From: an uncultured Oscillospiraceae bacterium
GTDB taxonomy: Bacteria; Bacillota; Clostridia; Oscillospirales; Oscillospiraceae
DNA length: 8,583 bases
NCBI GenBank assembly: GCA_944385305.1
Contig: CALWWS010000042.1
Location: 1-8,583, forward strand
Reading direction: 5' to 3'
Of this stretch, positions 1 through 5,851 are shown piece by piece. A program made the translations under genes and the position numbers. Under the pieces are notes generated by a model, which saw only the letters and a list, made by a program, of their open reading frames with translations, was not told the DNA's origin and searched no databases. Each line of letters begins with the position of its first letter. The first letter of the stretch is position 1.

Positions 1-925
1 CACACAGCAGCCCGGCGCTCTGCCCGCCAATTTCCTCGCCCTCCCGGGCAAAGACCCCTTCCTGGGCTGCAATGGAGAGCTTCACGTCAGGATAATCCGC
101 CAGGGCCTGGCGCACCAGGGCGTAAAAATTCTCCAGTTCCGCGCTGAACTGCTGGGGATTGTAGTTCTCCCCGGTCTGAATGCTGCTTATGTCTCCCTCC
201 ACGGGGAAGGCGGCGTTGTCCAGGAAAATTTCGTCAACGCCCAGCGCCGCCAGTTCCCGGCACACCCCGGCCAGATATTCCTGCACCTGGTCGTTGGCGG
301 GGCTGAGCCAGCGCATCCCCTCCGGGTCCAGCCAGTTGTAACCGCTCACTGTGCGCAGAGCCAGGGAATTGCGCATGCGGGGCATGGCGTTATCCCGGAA
401 GCAGGACACCCGGGCGATGGTGTACAGCTCCCCGCCGCACAGGGTCTGAATGGCGTCGTTGAGCCCGGGGTCGGAGGCGGACACCTCTCCCCCGATGGCC
501 AGCTCCAGCTGGGAGACATAGCCCAGGCTGCCGTCGTCCGCCTTCATGTCAAAAACCGCCGCATTGGCACCCGCGGCCTCCACCTGCTGTTGGGCGGTGC
601 CGTCCTGGAGGGCCTGCCGGGACAGAAGCACCCCACGCACCTGGGCAGACTCCGGCTCAGGCGTAGGGGCGGGAGTCTCCGTCTGGGTGATCACAAGGGA
701 CTGGCTGGCGGTGGGGGGCGGCGGGCTCTCCTGCTCCTGCTGCTGGAGGAAGGGCAGATTCAGGCGGATACCGTCGGCGGAATAGACCTGATAGGGGTCC
801 AGGATGCCCAGCACCAGCGCCGCTGCCGCCGCAATCAGGAGCAGAAGCAGAATGACAACCAGCACCTTTAAAAATGTACTCAGTCTGGAGCGCCCGCGGT
901 AAGAGCCGTATCGGGAGCTTCTCAT
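1..925 (-). CDS. Membrane-anchored DUF4015 (putative glycoside hydrolase) protein, 3' end cut by window edge
   Basis: The first 308 codons are visible and the C-terminus lies beyond base 1. The ATG at 925 is preceded by GGAAGG about 9-10 bases upstream. Residues 1-17 are basic, 18-42 form one hydrophobic membrane segment (FLKVLVVILLLLLIAAAAAL), and 60-95 are a Gln/Pro/Thr/Glu-rich linker, so this is a type II anchored extracytoplasmic protein. From about residue 97 a domain resembling the DUF4015 putative glycosyl hydrolase family begins. Landmarks are NAAVFDMKADDGSLGY (121-136), YTIARVSCFRDNAMPR (168-183) and GVDEIFLDNAAFP (229-241), the last matching the family's G-DEI-xD-x-FP strand with an acidic residue. 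Such proteins are predicted TIM-barrel hydrolases acting on cell-surface or extracellular glycans; the substrate is unknown. It follows the MarR gene by about 110 bases and has its own promoter candidate, so it is probably transcribed separately. Confident in the fold family, not in activity. Confidence 0.8.
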   Translation of the reverse strand, partial: MRSSRYGSYRGRSRLSTFLKVLVVILLLLLIAAAAALVLGILDPYQVYSADGIRLNLPFLQQQEQESPPPPTASQSLVITQTETPAPTPEPESAQVRGVLLSRQALQDGTAQQQVEAAGANAAVFDMKADDGSLGYVSQLELAIGGEVSASDPGLNDAIQTLCGGELYTIARVSCFRDNAMPRMRNSLALRTVSGYNWLDPEGMRWLSPANDQVQEYLAGVCRELAALGVDEIFLDNAAFPVEGDISSIQTGENYNPQQFSAELENFYALVRQALADYPDVKLSIAAQEGVFAREGEEIGGQSAGLLC

Positions 926-954
926 TGGTATTTCATCCTTCCCTGGAAGTTCTG

Positions 955-974
955 CGGTCCGGCTTTCCGAACCG
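955..974 (-). other. Small hairpin in the 5' leader of the DUF4015 gene
   Basis: On the minus strand, CGGTTCGG and CCGGACCG can pair as an 8-bp stem (one G.U pair) around an AAAG loop. It lies between the predicted promoter (983-991) and the ribosome binding site, so it would be in the leader RNA. No T-run follows, so it is not an intrinsic terminator. A function such as mRNA stabilisation is only a guess. Confidence 0.3.
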
Positions 975-982
975 GCCTGCCT

Positions 983-991
983 ATTGTATCA
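983..991 (-). promoter_or_regulatory. Extended -10 promoter for the DUF4015 gene
   Basis: The minus strand reads TGATACAAT, an extended -10 element (TGn before TACAAT, 5 of 6 matches to TATAAT). It lies about 58 bases upstream of the ATG at 925, in the AT-richer stretch after the MarR stop codon. No good -35 hexamer is seen at 17 bases, which is usual for extended -10 promoters. It would start transcription around base 976. Confidence 0.45.
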
Positions 992-1034
992 GATTCAGAG
1001 CAAAACTTCTGCCCGTTTTAGGGGAAAGAAAAAA

Positions 1035-1478
1035 TTATTTGTCCGGTTCCTGCCGGTCTATACGGGCCATGGCCAGCTCCAGCTTCTCCAGGGCCAGGGC
1101 CACCAGCTGTCTGTCCTCCGGGGAGAGGGTGTTGAGCGTCTGTGTAAAGCACTCCTGCACGTCCATGGCCACCTGACTGCGCATGCGGGCGTACTCCGGC
1201 GTAGTGTAGACATAGATAACCCGCCGGTCGCTCTCCGAGCGCTGGCGCCTGGCCAGTCCCAGCTTTTCCAGCCGGTCCACAATCCCGGAGACTGTGCTGT
1301 TTGCGCTGCCCGTGCGCTCAGCCAGCAGGCTGATGGGCACCGCCCCCTCCTCTCCCAGTACATTGAGCACCAGCGCCTGGGGAAAAGTAAGGTTCAGCTG
1401 GGCAAAGTGGGCCCGAAACTGCTGAGACATGTGCTGGGTTACCCGCAGGTAGGATTCAAATATGCCCTTCTGGTCCAT
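1035..1478 (-). CDS. MarR-family winged helix-turn-helix transcriptional regulator
   Basis: A 147-residue protein of normal MarR length. Helix-turn-helix residues are about 48-72 (ISLLAERTGSANSTVSGIVD), followed by the wing with the family's D-R-R motif at 84-86 (SESDRRVIYVYTT). Flanking helices (5-30 and 100-145) would form the dimer interface. MarR proteins bind inverted-repeat operators as dimers and usually repress nearby genes until a ligand or oxidant releases them. The start is set by AAAGGAGG 9-10 bases before the ATG at 1478; a 15-residue upstream extension to 1523 has no such site and does not look like MarR sequence. The gene lies 51 bases after the SLH-protein gene with no terminator or clear promoter between, so the two are probably co-transcribed. 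The inverted repeat over that unit's promoter is a possible autoregulatory site. The ligand cannot be told from sequence. Confidence 0.9.
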   Translation of the reverse strand: MDQKGIFESYLRVTQHMSQQFRAHFAQLNLTFPQALVLNVLGEEGAVPISLLAERTGSANSTVSGIVDRLEKLGLARRQRSESDRRVIYVYTTPEYARMRSQVAMDVQECFTQTLNTLSPEDRQLVALALEKLELAMARIDRQEPDK

Positions 1479-1529
1479 GATCCGCGCTCCCTCCTTTCGT
1501 ATCGTGTCGCTCCGGCATCTCACCGGCAG

Positions 1530-2159
1530 CTATCCCGCGGCAGGGGTAATCCAGCGTTGGAGGATAACCGCCAGCTGACCCCGGGTGGCGGTGCCGCCGG
1601 GGTTAATCTTCCCGTCGCTGCCCTCAAGCAGTCCCATGCCAATGGCATGGCGCACTCCTTCCACCGCCCAGAGACTGGTCATATTGCCGTCGGTATACAG
1701 ATTCAAAGAGCCCTCCGCCGCCGGCATCCCCTTATACTGGGCATAGCGGTAGAAAAACACCGCCAGCTCCTGCCGGGTGACCGGGGCGTTAGGGTTGAGC
1801 TGTCCCTTGCCGTCCCCCGTGGCAATTCCCTTTCCCTTGGCCCAGGCGGCCGCCGTCTCATACCAGCTGCCCGCCGCCACATCGGGGAAGGGGGACTCCA
1901 CCCAGGCCTCCGGCGACCCCTCCAGCCGCCACAGCACGGTGAGCACCGTAGCCCTGGTCACCGCCATGTCGGGGGCAAAGGTATTCTCGTCAATCCCCGT
2001 CATATAGCCCTGGGCGGTGATCTCCTCCACCGCGCCGGCATACCAGGCGTCCGCCGCCACATCGGTGTAAACCCCTGCGGCCTGTCCGTTCAGGCACAGA
2101 CCGGCGCACAGGCACAGAGTGCAGACCGCGGCCATCAGTCTCTTTTTCAACAAAAACAC
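1530..2159 (-). CDS. Secreted protein made only of three S-layer homology (SLH) domains
   Basis: A 209-residue protein. Residues 1-28 form a signal peptide (KKR n-region, hydrophobic core rich in Cys/Leu, likely cleavage near GQAAG). Three SLH domains follow: about 31-81 (YTDVAADAWYAGAVEEITAQ), 91-141 (FPDVAAGSWYETAAAWAKGK) and 152-203. Each ends in the TRxx-type motif (TRAT 69-72, TRQE 128-131, TRGQ 192-195) that in this family contacts pyruvylated secondary wall polymer. No effector domain follows, so the mature protein is essentially a wall-binding module of about 180 residues. The start is uncertain: GTG at 2159 gives a good signal peptide but lacks a strong Shine-Dalgarno sequence; TTG at 2153 or 2150 would also keep the basic n-region, while ATG at 2135 would lose it. 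First gene of a likely unit with the MarR regulator. Confidence 0.85.
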   Translation of the reverse strand: MFLLKKRLMAAVCTLCLCAGLCLNGQAAGVYTDVAADAWYAGAVEEITAQGYMTGIDENTFAPDMAVTRATVLTVLWRLEGSPEAWVESPFPDVAAGSWYETAAAWAKGKGIATGDGKGQLNPNAPVTRQELAVFFYRYAQYKGMPAAEGSLNLYTDGNMTSLWAVEGVRHAIGMGLLEGSDGKINPGGTATRGQLAVILQRWITPAAG

Positions 2160-2197
2160 CCATTTCTTTTTCAGAATGTCCCTATTTTACGATATGA

Positions 2198-2227
2198 ATT
2201 TTAAAAAATTGTGAACATTTCTGCCAA
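2198..2227 (-). promoter_or_regulatory. Vegetative-type promoter for the SLH-marR unit
   Basis: The minus strand shows TTGGCA (2222-2227, 5 of 6 to TTGACA), an 18-base spacer and TAAAAT (2198-2203, 5 of 6 to TATAAT), within a locally AT-rich stretch. Transcription would start near 2191, giving a leader of about 30 bases before the GTG at 2159. A second TAAAAT occurs at 2184-2189 but without a suitably spaced -35. Confidence 0.5.
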
Positions 2228-2236
2228 TACAGAAAT
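2217..2236. promoter_or_regulatory. Candidate operator: 20-base inverted repeat over the -35 element
   Basis: ATTTCTG and CAGAAAT form a perfect 7-base inverted repeat around CCAATA. It covers the proposed -35 hexamer (2222-2227) of the SLH-marR unit. Size and symmetry suit a dimeric winged-helix protein, and the downstream gene encodes a MarR regulator. Direct binding by that regulator is inference. Confidence 0.4.
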
Positions 2237-2247
2237 TTAAGAACTTT

Positions 2248-2256
2248 TTATCCACA
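2248..2256 (+). promoter_or_regulatory. Consensus DnaA box
   Basis: TTATCCACA matches the consensus DnaA box exactly. It lies between the bofA terminator and the SLH promoter in AT-rich sequence. Only one clear copy is seen and there is no dnaA or dnaN nearby, so this is not an origin. It may be a DnaA-responsive site or chance. Confidence 0.35.
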
Positions 2257-2257
2257 G

Positions 2258-2292
2258 AAAAAGCCGCCGCAGGATTTTTATCCTGCGGCGGC
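2258..2292 (-). terminator. Intrinsic terminator of yaaL-bofA
   Basis: GCCGCCGCAGGAT (2263-2275) and ATCCTGCGGCGGC (2280-2292) form a perfect 13-bp GC-rich stem with a 4-base loop. On the minus strand it is followed directly by TTTTT (2258-2262). It begins 15 bases after the bofA stop codon and isolates that unit from the SLH gene. Confidence 0.92.
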
Positions 2293-2307
2293 CTTTGTGC
2301 GTCTTTA

Positions 2308-2577
2308 TTACGCTGCCAATACCCAGTTGGCCATCAGCAGAAGGCCCAGGCCGGGCACGCCCAGCAGGCCCAGCACCAGGGCGTTAACCAGGTTGACCCC
2401 CAAATTGATCCCCACCAGGCCGCCCACATAGCTCAGGGCATAGAGCACCCCCAGCCCCACCCCCGTCCGGGCAGCCAGGGTAAACAGCCACTTCAGCGGC
2501 CGGCGCAGGGCGGCCAGCGCCACCACGCCGATCAGCCCCGCCACCAGCCAGGGCAAACTCTTCATCAGGCTCTCCAA
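2308..2577 (-). CDS. bofA: BofA-family protein (inhibitor of pro-sigma-K processing)
   Basis: An 89-residue protein, the usual BofA length. It has hydrophobic segments at about 8-24, 40-56 and 62-88. The C-terminal stretch (VNLVNALVLGLLGVPGLGLL, 61-80) carries the family's N-x-x-N-A plus L-G-V-P-G signature. In Bacillus subtilis, BofA sits in the outer forespore membrane with SpoIVFA and blocks the SpoIVFB intramembrane protease that activates sigma-K in the mother cell. The start is TTG at 2577, decided by GGAGG with a 9-base spacer; the in-frame ATG at residue 5 would be about 21 bases from that site. It lies 56 bases after yaaL, matching the conserved yaaL-bofA order of Firmicutes, and is closed by a strong terminator. 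Whether a complete SpoIVF system exists in this organism cannot be seen here. Confidence 0.88.
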   Translation of the reverse strand: MESLMKSLPWLVAGLIGVVALAALRRPLKWLFTLAARTGVGLGVLYALSYVGGLVGINLGVNLVNALVLGLLGVPGLGLLLMANWVLAA

Positions 2578-2616
2578 CGCCGCACACCTCCGGGAAAAAT
2601 GTCCAGTCCCTTGGCG

Positions 2617-2631
2617 GCGGGCGTGGCCCGC
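2617..2631 (-). other. Hairpin between yaaL and bofA
   Basis: GCGGGC and GCCCGC form a 6-bp stem with a 3-base loop, 2 bases past the yaaL stop. No T-run follows immediately, so termination is unlikely. It could stabilise the yaaL message or tune read-through to bofA; this is a low-confidence guess. Confidence 0.25.
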
Positions 2632-2633
2632 AC

Positions 2634-2891
2634 TCAGATTATCTGGGTGAGCTCGCCCTGCTTAAGCGCCTTGACTCGCCGCAGCAGATAGGCGTAGCGC
2701 GCCTGCAGAGCATTGATTTCAAAGACATAGGATTCAATGAGATCCGGGTCCCGGGCGGTGTTGAAGCCCGCATAGGCCTGGGCGATAAGGGTGCGTGTCT
2801 GGGCCAGGCCCTGCATCAAAGCCTGGCACTCCTCCTGCTCCCCAGCCGTCCGTTTTTTTCGGAAGGCAAAGCTCCCCGCCGTCTGAGCCAT
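2634..2891 (-). CDS. yaaL: YaaL-family protein (DUF2508)
   Basis: An 85-residue cytoplasmic protein, slightly longer than B. subtilis YaaL. An N-terminal basic stretch (RKKR, 11-14) is followed by a mostly helical region. The C-terminal half has the DUF2508 signature: DPDLIESYVFEINALQARYA (48-67), then YLLRRVKALK. The function of the family is unknown. The main evidence besides the motif is position directly before bofA, as in many spore formers, where recR usually precedes. The ATG at 2891 has AAAGGGG 7 bases upstream. The frame stays open for another 85 codons upstream, but that part reads through the promoter region, is Arg/Pro-rich and does not resemble the family, so it is excluded. Here recR is not the upstream neighbour; a lipoprotein gene is. 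Confidence 0.85.
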   Translation of the reverse strand: MAQTAGSFAFRKKRTAGEQEECQALMQGLAQTRTLIAQAYAGFNTARDPDLIESYVFEINALQARYAYLLRRVKALKQGELTQII

Positions 2892-2922
2892 GACAATACC
2901 CCTTTCTTTTGTTGTCCCTGTT

Positions 2923-2950
2923 ATCCTATGCTCAGTTTGGACAAATATGC
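2923..2950 (-). promoter_or_regulatory. Candidate sigma-E-like sporulation promoter of yaaL-bofA
   Basis: The minus strand reads GCATATT (2944-2950), a full match to the B. subtilis sigma-E -35 consensus KMATATT. After 13 bases comes CATAGGAT (2923-2930), 6 of 8 to CATACAHT. The spacer is at the short end of what is expected. No good vegetative promoter is visible here, and bofA is a mother-cell gene under sigma-E in B. subtilis, so the assignment fits its target. Confidence 0.4.
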
Positions 2951-3144
2951 CAGCTTCTATACCTGTTTTTTCCTGGTATGGCCGGGCGGCGGTCGGGCAA
3001 ACTAGTCTCGGAACAGGCAAAGTCCCTCTCCTTTTAAGCCGGTGCCGGGTGAGCTCACCCTCTGGCGAAAGGCGAAAGGAGCAGGACAGGTGGACAACAT
3101 TCGCTTCCAGAGTGAAACAGATCCACACACAGCCTCGTTCCGGC
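2951..3144. other. Non-coding gap between the lipoprotein terminator and the yaaL promoter
   Basis: No gene is recognised on either strand. It contains a perfect 14-base palindrome GGGTGAGCTCACCC (3047-3060) and, next to it, a tandem GGCGAAA repeat (3064-3077). I compared it by eye with tRNA, SRP RNA and common riboswitch cores and saw no match. It could hold an operator or a small RNA, but neither is supported. Confidence 0.4.
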
Positions 3145-3179
3145 AAAAGCGGGAGGGGACAAATTGTCCCCTCCCGCTT
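3145..3179 (-). terminator. Probable intrinsic terminator of the topoisomerase-to-lipoprotein unit
   Basis: AAGCGGGAGGGGACA (3147-3161) and TGTCCCCTCCCGCTT (3165-3179) form a perfect 15-bp stem with a 3-base loop. On the minus strand it ends in TTTT (3145-3148), partly within the stem. It starts about 19 bases after the lipoprotein stop codon. The short T-run makes it weaker than the terminator at 2258-2292. Confidence 0.75.
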
Positions 3180-3198
3180 GCCTCATATCTGCTTTTCG

Positions 3199-4305
3199 TT
3201 AACCCTGTTCCGGTTCTCCGGCGGAATCAAGCTCCGGCGCGCCCTCCCAGCTGTAGCCCATGGCCAAAAGCTGCTCGTCGGTGTAGGTGGAGCCGAACTC
3301 CCCCCGGCTCAAATCCACATTGCGGGACTGGCTGCCCGGCAGCGCATTCCAAAAGTGGGGCTCCCCCTCCAGGGTGCCCTCCACCACCGTACAGTCGATC
3401 TCCAGCTGATCGCACAGCAGCTCAAAGGCCAGGGCCAGTCCCTCGCTGTCGGCTCCGCCCCCTACCAGGGCGTCCCAGGCGGTGGAGCGGCCGCTTCCTT
3501 CCGAGGCGCCGTCAGGCAGGCCGCTCACCCAGTCGGGCAGCATCTGATAGAGCAGCCACAGCCGCCCCTCCCGGGTATCCTGCCGGGCGGCGATCTGCCC
3601 GGTGAGCTCCTCCGCCCTGGCGGTGAGCTCCTTGCTCTTGCGGCGCAGCAGGTCGGGGTCCTGGGAGTAGCTCAGGGTGAGTTCCACAATGCGCTGGGTT
3701 CCGTGGTCGGGATAGAGGGCCACGGCAATCTCCGGCATACCCAGGGCGGCGGCCGGGGTGTCGTAATAGGCCTGCCGGGCCAGGGCGGTGATGTAGGCCT
3801 CATCCTCGGCAAAATAGCCCACCCGCAGGGCCAGCTCTGGCTGAAAATCAGCCAGGGCGTCTCCCAGCTCAGCCCGGATGGCGCCGGCGCCGGTAACGCT
3901 CACCAGGGAGCGGATCTGCTCAGGCGTGCGGCGGTAGGTAATGTAGATGTTAGCCTCATAGCTGGCCAGCACCCGGGTGTAGTCGTTTTTAATAAAATCC
4001 ACTGCGTAGGCCCCCAGAGGGTCGTCCTTGGCCACCTCCAGGCAGGCGCGGTTCAAATCCTCCTCCACATCTCCGTCATAGTTCACCAGACGAACTGTCC
4101 CCTGCTGGGTGGACTGGGAGACAAAGTAGAGCACGGCGCTCACCAGCTCGGAGTAGCTCTCCACCTGCACAGTGGAGTCATCCTCTCCGGTAACCGGGTG
4201 TTCGGCATGGGCGACTACAGAGGTATAGGGCCGGTCAAGCATAGCCGAGCAGCCGGTGAGCAGCAGGGTCAGGCACAGCCCCAGGACAAGCAGCCGCTTT
4301 TTCAC
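3199..4305 (-). CDS. Lipoprotein with a degenerate transglutaminase-like domain
   Basis: A 368-residue protein. Residues 1-18 are a lipoprotein signal with lipobox L16-T17-G18-C19, so it should be anchored by Cys19 on the outer face of the membrane. Residues about 45-215 form an unrecognised mixed region and 216-240 a short charged helix. Residues about 274-352 align well with transglutaminase-like domains: AWDALVGGGADSEGLALAFE, then EPHFWN with His317 and Asn320, then NVDLS with Asp331, then TDEQLLAMGYSW. The usual catalytic Cys in the xVCxGYA motif is Ser287 here, so peptidase or transglutaminase activity is doubtful and a structural or binding role is more likely. The start is GTG at 4305 with GGAGG 9 bases upstream. 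It lies 21 bases after the LUD gene and is the last gene before a terminator. Confidence 0.75.
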   Translation of the reverse strand: MKKRLLVLGLCLTLLLTGCSAMLDRPYTSVVAHAEHPVTGEDDSTVQVESYSELVSAVLYFVSQSTQQGTVRLVNYDGDVEEDLNRACLEVAKDDPLGAYAVDFIKNDYTRVLASYEANIYITYRRTPEQIRSLVSVTGAGAIRAELGDALADFQPELALRVGYFAEDEAYITALARQAYYDTPAAALGMPEIAVALYPDHGTQRIVELTLSYSQDPDLLRRKSKELTARAEELTGQIAARQDTREGRLWLLYQMLPDWVSGLPDGASEGSGRSTAWDALVGGGADSEGLALAFELLCDQLEIDCTVVEGTLEGEPHFWNALPGSQSRNVDLSRGEFGSTYTDEQLLAMGYSWEGAPELDSAGEPEQG

Positions 4306-4326
4306 AGGCAGCGCCCTCCCCTCTTC

Positions 4327-4920
4327 TCAGAAGCCCAAGGGCTCATTGATGATCACAACCTCCATCCGGCCGATACCCCGGGGCTTCTGCCACAGGGTAA
4401 CCAGCGCCCGGCAGATACGCTCAGGGCTGTTGCAGTTATAGCACTTGTCGGCCTTGGCGGCGCAGGGAGTCTTGCGGCCCAGCCGCTGCGCGTTTTTGGG
4501 GGAGGCGATATTCCGGGCCCGCCAGAGGGCGGAGTCATAGTCGGGGGCAATCTTGTTAACCCCCAGGATGATGTACACCTCTTCATGCCCAAAGAGCGTG
4601 GCGGCCACCCGGTTGCCCGTGCCGTCTATGTTGAGAATCTCCCCGGTCTCCGCCAGGGCGTTGCAGGAGGTGAGGTAGACCTGGGCGGCCTGGGCGGCCT
4701 CCACCGGGTCGTCAAACAGGAAGTGGCTGATCACCTTATTGTGGCAGCCCAGCCGCTCCCCCAGCCCCATCTCCTTGATGGTCATAGCGCCCCCCACGCC
4801 GATGGTTTTTCCGTCCAGCTTGCCGTCCAGGTAGTCCGCCGCCTCCCGGGCGGTCTCAAAGTAGGAGGTGGCAAAGTCGTTGCGCTCCAAAATCGCCCTG
4901 AGCTTTTCCATATCCGGCAT
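4327..4920 (-). CDS. LUD-domain protein (LutC/YkgG-like, 'lactate utilization protein' family)
   Basis: A 197-residue, soluble single-domain protein. It matches the LUD fold, with GKTIGVGGAMTIKEMGL (37-53) and the strong family signature LTSCNALAETGEILNIDGTG (83-102), followed by VYIILGVNKIAPD (115-127). LutC-type LUD proteins work with iron-sulfur partners LutA and LutB in lactate oxidation, but no lutA or lutB is visible nearby, so lactate use cannot be inferred from the name. A C-terminal cluster, Cys153, Cys160, Cys163 and Cys170 (CYNCNSPERIC at 160-170), could bind a metal or an iron-sulfur centre. The start at ATG 4920 has GGAG 9 bases upstream; ATG 4911 is also possible, and ATG 4944 lacks a site. 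It lies 30 bases after the YitT gene and 21 before the lipoprotein gene, so it is likely co-transcribed with both. Confidence 0.85.
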   Translation of the reverse strand: MPDMEKLRAILERNDFATSYFETAREAADYLDGKLDGKTIGVGGAMTIKEMGLGERLGCHNKVISHFLFDDPVEAAQAAQVYLTSCNALAETGEILNIDGTGNRVAATLFGHEEVYIILGVNKIAPDYDSALWRARNIASPKNAQRLGRKTPCAAKADKCYNCNSPERICRALVTLWQKPRGIGRMEVVIINEPLGF

Positions 4921-4950
4921 GTCCTTCCGCTCCTTTCTCCGCATTAAAAG

Positions 4951-5820
4951 CTAAAGCTCGTTTTGCTTGTACTCCCGAAAACCGTCGCCCAGAACCTCGT
5001 GGGCCTGGCATACAATGAGGAAGGCGGTGGGATCCACCTGTTTGACCGCCTGCTTGATGGCCACAATCTGCCGCTGCTTGAAGGCCACCATCAGCACCTT
5101 CTTCTCCGCGCCGGAGTAGCCCCCCACGCCGTCCAGCACGGTGACGCCCCGGTCGATGTCGTGGACAATGATGTGGAGAATCTCCTCATACTTGTCGCTG
5201 ATGATATAGGCCACCTTGGCGTTGTCCAGGCCGTAGAGCACGCCGTCCATCACCACGCTGGCGATGTACAGCCCAACCACGCCGTACAGCGCGGAGTACA
5301 GATTCTGAAAGGTAATGGCCACACACACAATGACCACCAGATCGATAATGAGCAGCAGCCGCCCCATGGGCAGCCAGGAGACCTTCAGCTTAACCAGTCT
5401 GGCCAGCAGATCGGTGCCGCCGGTGGTGGCGCCCTGGAGAAAGACCACGCCCAGGGTGCCGCCCATAATCACCCCGCCGAAGATACACGCCAGAATGGGA
5501 TCCATCGGCTCAAAGGTATAGAGCAAATTCAAAATATCAATAAATACCGAGGAGATAAACATAGCGTACAGGGAGGACACCAGCAGGTGGCCGCCCAGCA
5601 GCCGCCAGCCCACCAGGAACAGGGGGATATTGAGAATAATGACCACCGTACCGATGGGAGCCCAGGGCAGCAGGTGATTGACAATCTGCCCCACGCCGGT
5701 GATGCCCCCGAAACCGATGTGGTTGGGGTCAAAGCACCAGTTGAAGCCCAGTGCGTAGATGGCGGAAGCCGCTGTAATCCACAGATAGGGAATGATATAT
5801 TTTTTCACGATCCCGGGCAT
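4951..5820 (-). CDS. YitT-family membrane protein (DUF161 plus DUF2179)
   Basis: A 289-residue protein of typical YitT length. There are about five or six membrane segments between residues 8 and 198, with family-like loops FDPNHIGFGGITGVGQIV (30-47) and LQGATTGGTDLLARLVK (128-144). The C-terminal cytoplasmic DUF2179 domain spans about 215-280, with DRGVTVLDGVGGYSGAEKKV (223-242) and FKQRQIVAIKQAVKQVDPTA (247-266). YitT proteins are common multicopy membrane proteins in Firmicutes; their substrate is not established. The ATG at 5820 has GAGG 7 bases upstream; the in-frame GTG at 5826 overlaps that site. It lies 31 bases after the topoisomerase gene and 30 before the LUD gene, with no promoter or terminator seen between. 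Confidence 0.92.
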   Translation of the reverse strand: MPGIVKKYIIPYLWITAASAIYALGFNWCFDPNHIGFGGITGVGQIVNHLLPWAPIGTVVIILNIPLFLVGWRLLGGHLLVSSLYAMFISSVFIDILNLLYTFEPMDPILACIFGGVIMGGTLGVVFLQGATTGGTDLLARLVKLKVSWLPMGRLLLIIDLVVIVCVAITFQNLYSALYGVVGLYIASVVMDGVLYGLDNAKVAYIISDKYEEILHIIVHDIDRGVTVLDGVGGYSGAEKKVLMVAFKQRQIVAIKQAVKQVDPTAFLIVCQAHEVLGDGFREYKQNEL

Positions 5821-5851
5821 ACACACACCTCGTCGAATGCTCTGCGCCTGC

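Noticed and set aside
663..687. GTAGGGGCGGGAG resembling the REP header and stem
   Set aside because: The other arm pairs poorly and the site falls in the Pro/Thr/Glu-rich linker of the DUF4015 protein, where such sequence arises from codon use.
1479..1523. A 15-residue N-terminal extension of the MarR regulator
   Set aside because: The strong AAAGGAGG site lies inside this stretch, 9-10 bases before ATG 1478, so it is leader rather than coding sequence.
2160..2260. A replication origin, from the DnaA box and AT-rich DNA
   Set aside because: Only one clear box is present and no dnaA, dnaN, rpmH or gyrB neighbours are seen.
2892..3146. An 85-codon upstream extension of yaaL
   Set aside because: The frame is open, but the extension lacks a ribosome binding site, runs across the promoter candidate, and is not seen in YaaL-family proteins. 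AAAGGGG before ATG 2891 fixes the start.
2890..4947. A 685-codon plus-strand open frame, with similar long plus-strand frames at 984-2204, 4963-6003 and 6929-8197
   Set aside because: They lie antisense to well-recognised minus-strand genes, have Gly/His/Gln/Pro-rich low-information composition, and match no family. They follow from high GC at third positions.
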